A stretch of 64,000 bases of DNA from Nocardia transvalensis NBRC 15921 (GCF_000308875.1 NZ_BAGL01000002.1:1-64000); one strand, 5' to 3'; positions 34,171-43,137 are shown, numbered from the stretch's first letter. Translations and numbers: made by a program. The notes: generated by a model from the letters alone, not told the origin.

Positions 34171-34677
34171 TCAGGTGCGCTTGCGGGCGCGCATCTTGCC
34201 GCGCCACTTCTCGTTGATGCGGATGCGGAGGTTCTCGAGGGGGACCTCGTTGCCGGCGGCGCTGCGGATCTCGACGCGGACGGGGGCGCCCGTGGAGTCC
34301 TCGAGCCGTTCCAAGGGGGGCGTGCCGTCCTGGAGGTACTTGTCGCCCCACTGCCACAGGGCGAAGACGACGGGGAGCAGGTCGCGGCCCTTGTCGGTGA
34401 GGACGTACTCGTGGCGGGTGCGCTTGCCCTCCTCCTGATACGGCTGCTTGCGGAGCAGGCCCGCCTCGGTGAGCTTGCGCAGCGCCGCGGAGGCGGCGGC
34501 GTCGGTGATGCCCACCCGATCGGCGAATCCGTCGAAACGCGTGGTGCCGTAGATGGTTTCGCGCAGGATCAGCAGTGCGGAGCGGGTGCCGACGATGTCG
34601 AGCGCCTTGACGATCGAGCAGTGGTCGGGCTTCCACGAACTCAGGTCACCCAGCGGTCCTTCCAGCACAGCCGACAT
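34171..34677 (-). CDS. HxlR-family transcriptional regulator
   Basis: The 168-residue protein has the HxlR winged-helix domain: HCSIVKALDIVGTRSALLIL with the family Cys, TTRFDGFADRVGITDAAASA, LRKLTEAGLLRKQPYQEEGK and EYVLTDKGRDLLPV. A C-terminal extension of about 50 residues (RVEIRSAAGNEVPLENLRIR) is predicted to be beta-rich. It is divergent from a thiolase gene, and a dyad (CTATTGCCAG/CTGGCTATAG) lies between them, so it probably controls the thiolase and itself. The ATG at 34677 is preferred over starts further upstream that would cover the promoter. Confidence 0.9.
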   Translation of the reverse strand: MSAVLEGPLGDLSSWKPDHCSIVKALDIVGTRSALLILRETIYGTTRFDGFADRVGITDAAASAALRKLTEAGLLRKQPYQEEGKRTRHEYVLTDKGRDLLPVVFALWQWGDKYLQDGTPPLERLEDSTGAPVRVEIRSAAGNEVPLENLRIRINEKWRGKMRARKRT

Positions 34678-34710
34678 GACGACGATCATAGCAATTCTGA
34701 CTTGTGACAA

Positions 34711-34738
34711 CTATTGCCAGGGCATAATCTGGCTATAG
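34711..34738. promoter_or_regulatory. Candidate HxlR operator
   Basis: CTATTGCCAG (34711-34720) and CTGGCTATAG (34729-34738) are inverse complements with one mismatch and an 8-bp spacer, in an AT-rich patch between the divergent HxlR and thiolase starts. TTGCCA to TATAGAT spacing would also serve as a promoter for the thiolase. Confidence 0.6.
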
Positions 34739-34789
34739 ATTGGTTTAGTTAGAAGGGCCGCGACGTCGCGGCGCCCGGAAGGAACCGTC

Positions 34790-35959
34790 ATGAGAGACGC
34801 AGTCATCGTCGAGGCCGTCCGCACCCCCATCGGCAAGGGCAAGCCGAACGGCGCCCTGCACGGGGTGCATCCCGTGGACCTGCTCGCGCACAGCCTGCGC
34901 GAGGTGGTGCGGCGCAGCGGCATCGATCCGGCCCTGATCGACGATGTGATCGGCGGCGTCGTCAGCCAGGTCGGCGAGCAGGCCGTCAACATCTCCCGCC
35001 GCGCCGCGCTGGCCGCCGGCTATCCCGAATCGGTGCCCGCGACCACGGTGGACCGGCAGTGCGGCAGCAGCCAGCAGGCCATTCACTTCGCGGCGCAGGG
35101 CGTGATCGCGGGCGCCTACGACGTGGTCGTGGCCGCCGGGCTGGAATCGATGAGCCGGATTCCCATGGGCTCGAGCGTGGCCGGCGCGACCGATCTGGAC
35201 GGTGTCGCCTTCCGTGAGCGGTATCCGGAAGACCTTGTCCCGCAGGGCATCAGCGCCGAGCTGATCGCCGCGCGGTGGGGTCTGAGCCGCACCGCCATGG
35301 ACGAGTTCTCGCTCGCCAGCCACGAGAAGGCGAATACCGCGACCAAGAACGGGTCGTTCGAATCGCAGCTGGCGCCGATCGCGGGGCTCAGCGCCGATGA
35401 GGGCATCCGGGTCGGCAGCACGCTCGACACCCTCTCGGCCCTTCGACCTGCGTATTACAGCGACGCGTACGCCGCCCGGTTCCCCGAGATCGGGTGGAAC
35501 GTGACCGCCGCCAATGCGAGCCAGATCAACGACGGCAGCGCGGCGGTACTGATCATGACCAGTGAGAAGGCCAAGCAACTGGGCCTCACGCCGCTGGCTC
35601 GGGTACACAGTTTCGCCGTCGCGGGCGACGATCCGCTGCTGATGCTGACGGCCGTGATCCCGGCGACGCGAAAGGTGTTGCAGCGGTCCGGACTCCAGCT
35701 GTCGGATATCGATCTGATCGAGATCAACGAGGCGTTCGCGTCCGTGGTGCTGGCGTGGCAGCACGATACCGGCGCCGACCTGTCGCGGGTCAATGTCAAC
35801 GGCGGGGCCATCGCGCTGGGGCATCCGCTCGGTGCGTCCGGCGCCCGGCTGGCCACCACTCTCGTCCATGCCATGCGGGAGCGGGGCGCACGCTACGGCC
35901 TGCAAACCATGTGCGAGGCAGGCGGTTTGGCCAACGCCACCATATTCGAGCGGCTGTAA
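34790..35959 (+). CDS. Acetyl-CoA C-acyltransferase (thiolase)
   Basis: The 389-residue thiolase has nucleophile Cys in TVDRQCGSSQQAIHFAA (about residue 90), substrate loop AGLESMSRIPMGS, INEAFASVVLAW, the catalytic His in NGGAIALGHPLGASGARL and a second Cys in TMCEAGGLANATIFERL. It should cleave 3-ketoacyl-CoA or condense acyl-CoAs in fatty-acid or steroid-type degradation. It is alone, divergent from the HxlR regulator, which probably senses its pathway intermediate. The ATG follows GAAGGAACC. Confidence 0.94.
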   Translation: MRDAVIVEAVRTPIGKGKPNGALHGVHPVDLLAHSLREVVRRSGIDPALIDDVIGGVVSQVGEQAVNISRRAALAAGYPESVPATTVDRQCGSSQQAIHFAAQGVIAGAYDVVVAAGLESMSRIPMGSSVAGATDLDGVAFRERYPEDLVPQGISAELIAARWGLSRTAMDEFSLASHEKANTATKNGSFESQLAPIAGLSADEGIRVGSTLDTLSALRPAYYSDAYAARFPEIGWNVTAANASQINDGSAAVLIMTSEKAKQLGLTPLARVHSFAVAGDDPLLMLTAVIPATRKVLQRSGLQLSDIDLIEINEAFASVVLAWQHDTGADLSRVNVNGGAIALGHPLGASGARLATTLVHAMRERGARYGLQTMCEAGGLANATIFERL

Positions 35960-35963
35960 CGGG

Positions 35964-36344
35964 TCAGCCCGTCACCTGTCCCGCCAGCCACAGGCCCACG
36001 CCGAACGACAGCGGGACCAGGAGCAGGGCGAGCGCACCCCAGACCCAGACCGTCCATCCTTTGACGGCGGCCAGGATCAGCATGATCAGGCCGCCGCCGA
36101 GGGCCGCGGCCGTCCCGCCCCACGACACCAGGATCCCCCAGGTCGCGAATTCCTCGCGGCAGCCGCTGCCGGCGCCGCAAGGATCGGTGGCCATGGCGAA
36201 GAACGGCGTGAAGGCCGCGGTGCACAGGCCCACCCCGGACGCCAGCGCGTACAGCACGATGGCCAGCACCAGATCCCACGTCCGGACCGTCCGGTGCGCG
36301 GGGTGCGGCGCCGCCGAGTAGGGGGCCGGGTAGTAGTAGGTCAT
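35964..36344 (-). CDS. Hypothetical membrane protein
   Basis: The 126-residue protein begins MTYYYPAPYSAAPHP, a Tyr/Pro-rich tail typical of actinobacterial membrane proteins, followed by hydrophobic segments at about 23-45, 70-93 and 98-120 and perhaps a fourth re-entrant stretch. Two Cys in the loop DPCGAGSGCREE may form an extracytoplasmic disulfide. No known family. It is convergent to the thiolase with only 4 bp between stops and divergent from menC. Confidence 0.72.
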   Translation of the reverse strand: MTYYYPAPYSAAPHPAHRTVRTWDLVLAIVLYALASGVGLCTAAFTPFFAMATDPCGAGSGCREEFATWGILVSWGGTAAALGGGLIMLILAAVKGWTVWVWGALALLLVPLSFGVGLWLAGQVTG

Positions 36345-36472
36345 AACCTCAGCGTGACCGACCCGGTCCCGCCCCGGATCCGCAAAACTACTCAGTGCCC
36401 TCGGGCGACTGCTCAATGCCCTGGCCCTGCTCGATGGCCACGGGCGACACGCGTGCTCGTTAGGGTGGCGGG

Positions 36473-37453
36473 GTGAGCGATCTGCTGGATCCGGAATCGG
36501 CCTTCGTGTACGCGATTCCTCTGCGCACGCGCTTTCGTGGCATCACGGTGCGGGAGGGCATGCTGATCGAGGGGCCGATGGGGTGGGGGGAGTTCTGCCC
36601 GTTCCCCGAGTACGACGACCGGGAGGCGGCGAACTGGCTGGCCACGACGGTCGAGCAGATCACCGAGGGGTGGCCGGAGCCGGTGCGCGACCGCATCCCG
36701 GTCAACTGCACCGTTCCCGCTGTGGACGCCGAGCGCGCGCACGCGATCGTCGCGGGATCGGGGTGCCGCACGGCGAAGGTCAAGATCGCCGACCATCCGG
36801 ACGCGCTCGGCGAGGATCTCGAGCGGGTGGCGGCGGTCCGCGATGCCCTGGGTCCCGGCGGCGCGGTCCGGGTGGACGCCAATGCGGTGTGGGACGTCGA
36901 GACCGCGGTCGAGCGGATCGCGCTGATCGACCGTGCCGCAGGCGGTCTGGAGTACGTGGAGCAACCCTGCCGCACGATCGAGGAGCTGGCGGAGGTCCGG
37001 CGCCGCGTCGAGGTGCCCATCGCCGCCGACGAATCCATCCGCCGCGCCGAGGATCCGCTGCGGGTCGCGGTGGCCGGCGCGGCCGACGTGGCGGTCCTCA
37101 AATGCACCCCCCTGGGCGGCGTCCGCCGGGCCCTGCGGGTCGCCGAGGCCGCGGGCCTGCCCTGCGTGGTCTCCTCCGCCCTCGAAACCAGCATCGGCCT
37201 GTCCGCCCAGCTGGCCCTCGCCGGCGCCCTCCCCGACCTCGACTTCGCCTGCGGCCTGGGCACAGTGCGCCTGTTCGAGGGCGACGTGATCGACCACCCC
37301 CTACTCCCGGTAGACGGCTACCTCCCCATCCCCCGAACCCCACCAACCCCGAACCCCGAACTCCTACAACACTTCCGCCACCCCGACCCCGCCCGCACCC
37401 ACTGGTGGCGAGCCCGCCTCGACCGAGTCCGCCACCTACTCGACAACCTCTAG
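36473..37453 (+). CDS. menC: o-Succinylbenzoate synthase
   Basis: The 326-residue enolase-superfamily enzyme is of the actinobacterial MenC type. AKVKIAD provides the acid/base Lys, VDANAVWD, EQPC and ADESI supply the three metal ligands, and LKCTPLGG carries the second Lys. It dehydrates SHCHC to o-succinylbenzoate in menaquinone synthesis. The GTG start follows a GTGGCGGG stretch. Other men genes are not in the window, so menC stands alone here. The last 40 codons are unusually rich in CCC/ACC and the tail is basic. A repeat element follows the stop. Confidence 0.92.
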   Translation: MSDLLDPESAFVYAIPLRTRFRGITVREGMLIEGPMGWGEFCPFPEYDDREAANWLATTVEQITEGWPEPVRDRIPVNCTVPAVDAERAHAIVAGSGCRTAKVKIADHPDALGEDLERVAAVRDALGPGGAVRVDANAVWDVETAVERIALIDRAAGGLEYVEQPCRTIEELAEVRRRVEVPIAADESIRRAEDPLRVAVAGAADVAVLKCTPLGGVRRALRVAEAAGLPCVVSSALETSIGLSAQLALAGALPDLDFACGLGTVRLFEGDVIDHPLLPVDGYLPIPRTPPTPNPELLQHFRHPDPARTHWWRARLDRVRHLLDNL

Positions 37454-37475
37454 CGAATCAGCCCCATCGCGTGGA

Positions 37476-37498
37476 TTCCGGCCAAAAGCGTGCCGGAA
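37476..37498. repeat. Repeat element copy between menC and a convergent gene
   Basis: TTCCGGCCAAAAGCGTGCCGGAA, a 7-bp stem with a 9-base loop, lies 23 bp after the menC stop and 45 bp before the stop of the convergent secreted-protein gene. It probably terminates both. Confidence 0.75.
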
Positions 37499-37542
37499 CA
37501 ACGTGCGGCAGCGTGATGGAATGACAAGGTGGGACGGCCGGA

Positions 37543-37983
37543 TCAGCAGTAGGAGGCTTGGGGGCGGCAGACTGCCCAGCCGGTGCCGTCGGCGTTGGGG
37601 ACCTTGGTCCAGGTGGTGGCGCCGGGGTCGGTGCCGAGGGCGCGTTGCGGTTCCTGGGGGGCGTTGTGGCGCTGGCGGTATTCGCGCCTGTTGTCTCGGA
37701 TCTCGTTCTGGCGGAGCTGGTTCGTTTCCAGGTGGTGGTAGCCGCGGGGGTCGATGTGGCGCCAGCCGGTGGTGTCGCGGGGGTCGGCGGGGCCCCGGCC
37801 GTTGGAGTGGCTCGACCTGGCACCCGGGTCCGCGGCGGCGGCGCCTGCGGTGAGCACCGTTCCGGCGGCCGTCGCCCCGAGGATCATCGCCACCAGGGCG
37901 GCCCCGGATGCCCGTCGCACCACTTCCGTCCGGCCGGTTCTCTTGCCCGCCATGATCTTTCGCGTTGCCTGTACACGTCGCAT
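37543..37983 (-). CDS. Secreted small hypothetical protein
   Basis: The 146-residue protein has a basic N-terminus and a signal peptide (ASGAALVAMILGATAAGTVL, cleavage near AAADPG). The mature part is of about 90 residues, rich in Arg, Asn and Gln: HHLETNQLRQNEIRDNRREY and RQRHNAPQEPQRALG, then WTKVPNADGTGWAVCRP with two Cys at the end (CRPQASYC). No family recognised. The upstream gap carries direct repeats AAATAGTACGTA, suggesting specific regulation. Export is well supported, function unknown. Confidence 0.72.
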   Translation of the reverse strand: MRRVQATRKIMAGKRTGRTEVVRRASGAALVAMILGATAAGTVLTAGAAAADPGARSSHSNGRGPADPRDTTGWRHIDPRGYHHLETNQLRQNEIRDNRREYRQRHNAPQEPQRALGTDPGATTWTKVPNADGTGWAVCRPQASYC

Positions 37984-38051
37984 ATCGGCCCCTTTGCCTC
38001 TGCTGTCGTGCGCCCTGGTTCACCGTTCGGTCAGAGCCCATCTACGTAGTT

Positions 38052-38078
38052 AAATAGTACGTAAATAAATAGTACGTA
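38052..38078. promoter_or_regulatory. Direct repeats AAATAGTACGTA upstream of the secreted protein
   Basis: AAATAGTACGTA occurs at 38052-38063 and 38067-38078, 15 bp apart, with a related TACGTAGTT just before (38043-38051). The AT-rich block stands out in this genome and lies 69-95 bp upstream of the secreted protein's start. Regulator sites or a promoter region. Confidence 0.5.
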
Positions 38079-38136
38079 TCCAGGCCGTAGATTGACGAAG
38101 GTGTGGGCTAGGACATAAGAGGAGGTGGGGAGGGGT

Positions 38137-38649
38137 TCAGCCGAGACGGACGCCGCAGCCCAGCATGGTGGTGCGCAGCAGCAGGGCGGCCTCCGGCCCG
38201 ATCACGCCGTCGACCAGCTCCACATATCGGGAGCAGAATTCGGGCCCGTGCGGCGCCGGATCCGTGCCCGCGGGTTCGAGGTGGTGGGCGAGTTCGTGCA
38301 GGATCACCAATTCCCTGAGGGCCCAGGCGGTTCCGCGAGTGTGCAGCGGAACGGCGAGGACGGCCCGCTCGGATTCGTAGTGCGCGGCCGTGGTCCCGGT
38401 CCGGGCCCGCACGGTGAGCGGCGTCGCGGCTCGGTCCCATTGTGCGCGAACCCAATTCAACGCCAGCACGCGATCGGCGTAGCTCTGCACCGATGCCACC
38501 GACGCGAACCGCCGCTCGATCGGCAGGGTGATCTGCGACCCGTGCAGCTGGACCGTCCGCACCCCGTGCTCGTCGGCCCGCTCGAACATCCGCCGCACCA
38601 GCCCCTCGGCGTCGTACACCTTGGCCCGCTGCGAATCCCGCGCGCTCAT
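38137..38649 (-). CDS. TIGR04338-type metallohydrolase
   Basis: The 170-residue protein has the zinc motif ILHELAHHLEP (HEXXH plus a following His/Glu) at about residues 117-127. A third acidic/His ligand probably lies in HGPEFCSRYVEL, as in SprT-like or Actinobacterial metallohydrolases. It starts at ATG 38649 and is 70 bp downstream of a DUF2786 protein gene; these two families are neighbours in many Actinobacteria. A role in DNA-protein repair is sometimes guessed from the SprT likeness but is not established. Confidence 0.87.
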   Translation of the reverse strand: MSARDSQRAKVYDAEGLVRRMFERADEHGVRTVQLHGSQITLPIERRFASVASVQSYADRVLALNWVRAQWDRAATPLTVRARTGTTAAHYESERAVLAVPLHTRGTAWALRELVILHELAHHLEPAGTDPAPHGPEFCSRYVELVDGVIGPEAALLLRTTMLGCGVRLG

Positions 38650-38719
38650 CGCGCACCCCGTGCCCGCACCGGACATTCGCCCGCGCACCTCCCGGCCGCG
38701 ACGCGCGGCGGGCGCGACA

Positions 38720-39559
38720 TCACGTGCCGGCCGTGCCGAGTTGTCCCCGGGCAGCGCCCAATTCGGGGCTGGAGCCCAGGCGTGCGGCCCGGCCCGCCTT
38801 GTCGCCCGCGCGCCGGGCGGCGGCCGAGTACCCCGCCGACTCCTGCGGGCCCCGCCAGGTGCCGCGGGCCTCGGAGGTGCGGGTGTAGAAGTCGTGGAGT
38901 TCCAGTTCCTTGTCGCGCAGGGCGACGGCGGTACCGGGCACGGCCGACGGGCCCGCCTGGGCCTCGGCCTCTACATCCGCCCGCACCCCCGCCAGGCGTT
39001 TGCCGACCCGCGCGGCGAAGGCCATCTGAAAATTCAGCCGGGCCGTCACCGCCGCGACAGGGGCCTGAACACGTCGTTGCACCTTGCGGCCCCAACGGTT
39101 CTCGACAACGACCTTCTCCACCGTCGCCGCCTTGTAGCGCCCCGACTTGATGTACTGGTCGGAGGCCCGCACCATCTGGACCAGCAGACTCGCGTACAGC
39201 GCCTCGCAGGTGGCGATGTCGGTGTCGAATCCGTAGGCGTAGACCTGGGTGGACGAGCGCGCCACATCGCACCGCACGTCGTTGGCGGCCGCGATGGCCA
39301 CGAACAGCTGCACGTAGGTGCGCAGTCCGCGCTTGCCGGCCTCGCCGATCGGAACCACCTTCTGGGTCGGCGTCTTCCGATGCTCGCGACCGACCACGTG
39401 CGCCCTGGCCACCGTGAGGTCGATCGACGAACGGGTCGCCAGGCGCTGCGCGGCGGCGAGAAACGCCTCGGCCTCGTGCTCGTTGTCGGTCGACTCGGCC
39501 TGCCGTAACAGCCCGCCGATGCGGGTGAGAAGTTTGTCCTGGGTCAGCTGGGTCGACAT
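38720..39559 (-). CDS. DUF2786 family protein
   Basis: The product is 279 residues. The N-terminal DUF2786 domain (about 6-45) shows DKLLTRIGGLLRQAESTDNE and HEAEAFLAAAQRLATRSSID, followed by a conserved middle domain with LFVAIAAANDVRCDVARS and YGFDTDIATCEALYASLLVQM. The C-terminal half is basic and Ala-rich. It is encoded upstream of the TIGR04338 metallohydrolase on the same strand, the usual genomic pairing. The function is unknown; the pairing and wide conservation suggest the two act together. Confidence 0.88.
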   Translation of the reverse strand: MSTQLTQDKLLTRIGGLLRQAESTDNEHEAEAFLAAAQRLATRSSIDLTVARAHVVGREHRKTPTQKVVPIGEAGKRGLRTYVQLFVAIAAANDVRCDVARSSTQVYAYGFDTDIATCEALYASLLVQMVRASDQYIKSGRYKAATVEKVVVENRWGRKVQRRVQAPVAAVTARLNFQMAFAARVGKRLAGVRADVEAEAQAGPSAVPGTAVALRDKELELHDFYTRTSEARGTWRGPQESAGYSAAARRAGDKAGRAARLGSSPELGAARGQLGTAGT

Positions 39560-39748
39560 CGCGGCCCAGGATACGAGAACCGACCGACACATTCCGCGCG
39601 GGACAATGTATCTTGCCTTGTGCAACCGGCTGAGTGTGCTGGCGCTCACGGGCACGCCTCGCTGGCGCTCGGTGTTCTCGGACGCCGGAGCGCGCTGTGA
39701 AAGTAGGTTCGCTCGCAAGCTCGCTCACGTCTCGACCCTGGAGTATCG

Positions 39749-41050
39749 ATGGCTTTGAACAAGGTGTCGTCACGACGCTCGTCCCTCGTGTCTCGCGCCG
39801 CGCTGGCCGCCGTCTCGGCCGCCCTGCTGACGGCGACGTTCGCCAGCGGCTGTTCGAGCGGCGGTGGCAACGACGCCACCAACCAGAACCTGAGCGGCCG
39901 TGGCCCCATCACCTATGTGGAAGGTAAGGACACCACCGAATCCGGTGCGGTCAAGCAGCTCATCGAGCGCTGGAACGCGGCCCACCCGGACGAGAAGGTG
40001 ACCTTCAAGGAACAGTCCAACGACGCCTCCCAGCAGTACGACGACCTGGCCCAGCACATGCGGGCCAAGCAGTCCGACTACGACGTGATGGCGCTGGACG
40101 TGCCGTGGACCGCCGAGTTCGCCGCCAAGGGCTGGATCCAGCCGTTGAAGGACTCCTTCGCCATCGACACCGCCACGCTGCTGTCGCCGACGGTCGCCAG
40201 CGCCACCTACAAGGGCACCCTCTACGCGGCGCCCCGCAACACCAACGGCGGCCTGCTGTACTACCGCAAGGACCTGGTGCCGAACCCGCCGAAGACCTGG
40301 CCGGAGCTGCTGTCGGACTGCGGCGCCGCGCGCGACCATCAGATCGGCTGCTACGCGGGGCAATTCGCGCCCTACGAGGGCCTGACCGTGAACTCGGCCG
40401 AGGTCATCAACGCCTACGGCGGCACCTTCGTCGGCCCGGACGGCAAGACCCCGACGGTCAACAGCCCCCAGGCGCGCGCCGGCCTGCAGGTCCTGGTCGA
40501 CGCCTACAAGAACGGCGACATCCCCAAGGAGGCCATCTCCTTCAAGGAGCCCGAGAGCCAGAACGCCTTCGCCCAGGGCAAACTGCTGTTCCTGCGCACC
40601 TGGCCGAACTTCTACGGCGTGGCCAACGCCGACTCCTCGGCCGTGAAGGGCAATGTGGGCGTCGCCCCGCTGCCCGGTAAGGACGGCATCGGCGCGTCCA
40701 CGCTGGGTGGGTACAACGCCGCCATCAGCGCCTACTCCAAGCACAAGGCCACCTCGCTGGACTTCCTGCGCTTCATGATCGGCGAGGACGCCCAGCGCAT
40801 CGTCGCCGAGGGCGCGTTCCCGCCCGTCCGCCAGTCGATGTACGACGATCCGGCCCTGATCGCGAAGTTCCCGTACCTGCCCGCGCTGAAGGATTCGATC
40901 GCCAGCGCGGTTCCGCGCCCGGTCACTCCCTACTACCCTGCGGTGTCGAAAGCCATCCAGGACAACGCTTATGCTGCGTTGACCGAAGCCAAGTCCGTCG
41001 ACGACGCGATCACCGGCATGCAGAAGGGCATCCAGGCGGCCGGGTCGTAG
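39749..41050 (+). CDS. Sugar ABC transporter substrate-binding lipoprotein
   Basis: The 433-residue family-1 solute-binding protein has a lipoprotein signal (AALAAVSAALLTATFASGCS; Cys about 35), VEGKDTTESGAVKQLIERWN, DVMALDVPWTAEFAAKGW, YAAPRNTNGGLLYYRKDL, NAFAQGKLLFLRTWPNFYGV and LGGYNAAIS. The pattern is that of trehalose/maltose binding proteins (ThuE/LpqY-like). It leads an operon with two permeases and no ATPase. The gap of 189 bp upstream (39560-39748) should hold the promoter. Ligand is probably a disaccharide, inferred only from family. Confidence 0.9.
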   Translation: MALNKVSSRRSSLVSRAALAAVSAALLTATFASGCSSGGGNDATNQNLSGRGPITYVEGKDTTESGAVKQLIERWNAAHPDEKVTFKEQSNDASQQYDDLAQHMRAKQSDYDVMALDVPWTAEFAAKGWIQPLKDSFAIDTATLLSPTVASATYKGTLYAAPRNTNGGLLYYRKDLVPNPPKTWPELLSDCGAARDHQIGCYAGQFAPYEGLTVNSAEVINAYGGTFVGPDGKTPTVNSPQARAGLQVLVDAYKNGDIPKEAISFKEPESQNAFAQGKLLFLRTWPNFYGVANADSSAVKGNVGVAPLPGKDGIGASTLGGYNAAISAYSKHKATSLDFLRFMIGEDAQRIVAEGAFPPVRQSMYDDPALIAKFPYLPALKDSIASAVPRPVTPYYPAVSKAIQDNAYAALTEAKSVDDAITGMQKGIQAAGS

Positions 41051-41095
41051 GCGTCGGAGAAGTAGTCACCGAGTCGCCCCGTAGGAGAGAAGAAC

Positions 41096-42112
41096 GTGTC
41101 AGATCCTTCGGGAGTGACCGACCTCGCGCCGCCCGCCGAACCGGCGGATCCGACCCCGAGTCGGCGGGCCGGCCTCCTGCAGGGTCCGGCCCGGCCGTGG
41201 TTGTTCGTCACGCCCGTCCTGCTGTCGCTGGCCGTCGTCATCGGCTATCCGGTGGTGCGGGCGGTGTGGATGTCCTTCCAGAAGGATGCCGGGCTGAACG
41301 AGGCCACCGGCATGTTCGAGGAGGGCGGCTTCGCCGGGTTCGCCAACTACACGCACTGGCTGCTGCAGCAGTGCACGCTGCCCGGCGGGGGCTACGAGCC
41401 CTGTCCCACCGGCAATCTCGGCTCGCAGTTCTGGGCGGCCATCGGCATCACGCTGCTGTTCACGGTCGTGACCGTGACGCTGGAGGCCACCATCGGGCTG
41501 GGGATGGCCGTGGTGATGGGCAAGACGTTCAAGGGCCGGGCGCTGCTGCGCGCGGCGGTGCTCATCCCGTGGGCCATCCCGACCGCGGTCACCGCCCGGC
41601 TGTGGGAGTTCATGTTCCAGTACGACGGGGTGGTGAACCGGGTGCTGGGCACCCACATCCTGTGGCAGATCGACCCGTGGTGGTCGCGGTTCGCGGTGAT
41701 CATCGCCGACGTCTGGAAGACCACGCCGTTCATGGCGCTGCTGATCCTGGCCGGGCTGCAGGTCATTCCGGGTGACGTGTACGAGGCGGCCAAGGTCGAC
41801 GGCGCGTCGGCCTGGCAGCGCTTCACCCACATCACGCTGCCGCTGCTCAAGCCGGCGCTGCTGGTCGCGGTCCTGTTCCGCACCATGGACGCGCTGCGCC
41901 TGTACGACCTGCCGGCGATCATGACGCAGGGCAACCCGGCGACGCGGACCATCTCGATCCTGGTGGTCGATCAGGTCCGCTCCGGACAGAACAGCGCCGC
42001 GGCGCTCTCGATCATCACCTTCCTGCTGATATTCGCGATCGCGTTCGTCCTGGTGAAGGTGCTGGGCGCCAATGCCGTGGCCACCCAGGAAGAACAGCGG
42101 AGAGCCCGATGA
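41096..42112 (+). CDS. Sugar ABC transporter permease (MalF/SugA-like)
   Basis: The 338-residue permease has six main membrane segments (PWLFVTPVLLSLAVVIGYP; WAAIGITLLFTVVTVTLEAT; others) and the CUT1 EAA loop VYEAAKVDGASAWQRFTHIT followed by LPLLKPALLVAVLFR. Start is a GTG after AGGAGAGAAGAAC. It is the second gene of the sugar import operon; the next permease begins 34 bp later. It forms the membrane channel with the second permease. Confidence 0.94.
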   Translation: MSDPSGVTDLAPPAEPADPTPSRRAGLLQGPARPWLFVTPVLLSLAVVIGYPVVRAVWMSFQKDAGLNEATGMFEEGGFAGFANYTHWLLQQCTLPGGGYEPCPTGNLGSQFWAAIGITLLFTVVTVTLEATIGLGMAVVMGKTFKGRALLRAAVLIPWAIPTAVTARLWEFMFQYDGVVNRVLGTHILWQIDPWWSRFAVIIADVWKTTPFMALLILAGLQVIPGDVYEAAKVDGASAWQRFTHITLPLLKPALLVAVLFRTMDALRLYDLPAIMTQGNPATRTISILVVDQVRSGQNSAAALSIITFLLIFAIAFVLVKVLGANAVATQEEQRRAR

Positions 42113-42146
42113 GCCACCCGGACCGCGCGATACGGAAGGCGCACTG

Positions 42147-43040
42147 ATGAGCACCCGCACCGAGGCGACCCCCGCGGCGAACCGGGCCACGCCGGCCACC
42201 GTGCCGTGGTCGAAACGGCTGCGTTCGGCGCGGGTCTACGTCGGCGCGCTGATCGTGCTGGTGTGGGGGCTGGGCCCGTTCTACTGGATGGTGGTCACCG
42301 CCTTCCGCGACCCGGACTACACGTTCGAGAACACGCCCTGGCCGACCCACATCACGCTGGAGAACTTCCGCAACGCCTTCGACACCACGCGCGGTAACGA
42401 CTTCGGGCGGGCGGTGACCAACAGCATCGTCATCGGCCTCGCCACCGCGGTCGTCGCGCTGCTGATCGGCATGCTGGCCGCCTACGCCCTGGCCCGACTT
42501 ACCTTCCGCGGCAAGACCCTGGTGGCCGGGCTGGTGCTGAGCGCGTCGATGTTCCCGGTGGTCGTGCTGGTGACGCCGCTGTTCCAGCTGTTCACCGATA
42601 TCGGCTGGATCGGCCACTACCAGGCGATGATCGTGCCGAACATCTCGTTCGTGCTGCCGCTGACCGTGTACATCCTGGCCTCGTTCTTCGTCGAGCTGCC
42701 GTGGGAGCTCGAGGAGGCCGCGCGCATCGACGGCGCCTCGCGCTTCCAGGCGTTCCGGCTGATCATGCTGCCGCTGGCCGCACCGGCCGTTTTCACGACG
42801 GCGATCCTGGCCTTCATCGCGGCGGTGAACGAGTACCTGCTGGCGCGGCTGCTGTCCTCGGACACCACCGAACCGGTCACCGTCGCCATCGCGCGCTTCT
42901 CGGGTAACGACCCGCTGGTACAGCCGTACGCGGCGATCATGGCGGCGGGCACCATCGTCACGGTACCGCTGGTCATCATGGTGCTGATCTTCCAGCGGCG
43001 GATCATCTCGGGCCTGACGGCAGGCGGCGTGAAGAGCTGA
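42147..43040 (+). CDS. Sugar ABC transporter permease (MalG/SugB-like)
   Basis: The 297-residue permease has the segments VYVGALIVLVWGLGPFYWMV, LATAVVALLIGMLAAYALAR, LVLSASMFPVVVLVTPLFQL and others, plus EEAARIDGASRFQAFRLIML as the EAA loop and AGTIVTVPLVIMVLIFQRR at the C-terminus. The ATG at 42147 is preferred over an earlier in-frame start lying inside the upstream gene. It is the last gene of the operon; no ATPase follows. A hairpin at 43172-43191 is a candidate terminator. Confidence 0.94.
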   Translation: MSTRTEATPAANRATPATVPWSKRLRSARVYVGALIVLVWGLGPFYWMVVTAFRDPDYTFENTPWPTHITLENFRNAFDTTRGNDFGRAVTNSIVIGLATAVVALLIGMLAAYALARLTFRGKTLVAGLVLSASMFPVVVLVTPLFQLFTDIGWIGHYQAMIVPNISFVLPLTVYILASFFVELPWELEEAARIDGASRFQAFRLIMLPLAAPAVFTTAILAFIAAVNEYLLARLLSSDTTEPVTVAIARFSGNDPLVQPYAAIMAAGTIVTVPLVIMVLIFQRRIISGLTAGGVKS

Positions 43041-43137
43041 CCGGGGCGACAGACGTTCCGGTCGGCATCTATACATCTGCGCAAATACCCCACCGCGCGG
43101 TATCCTCCGAGCCGTCGCACCGTCCTGCCATACGGGC

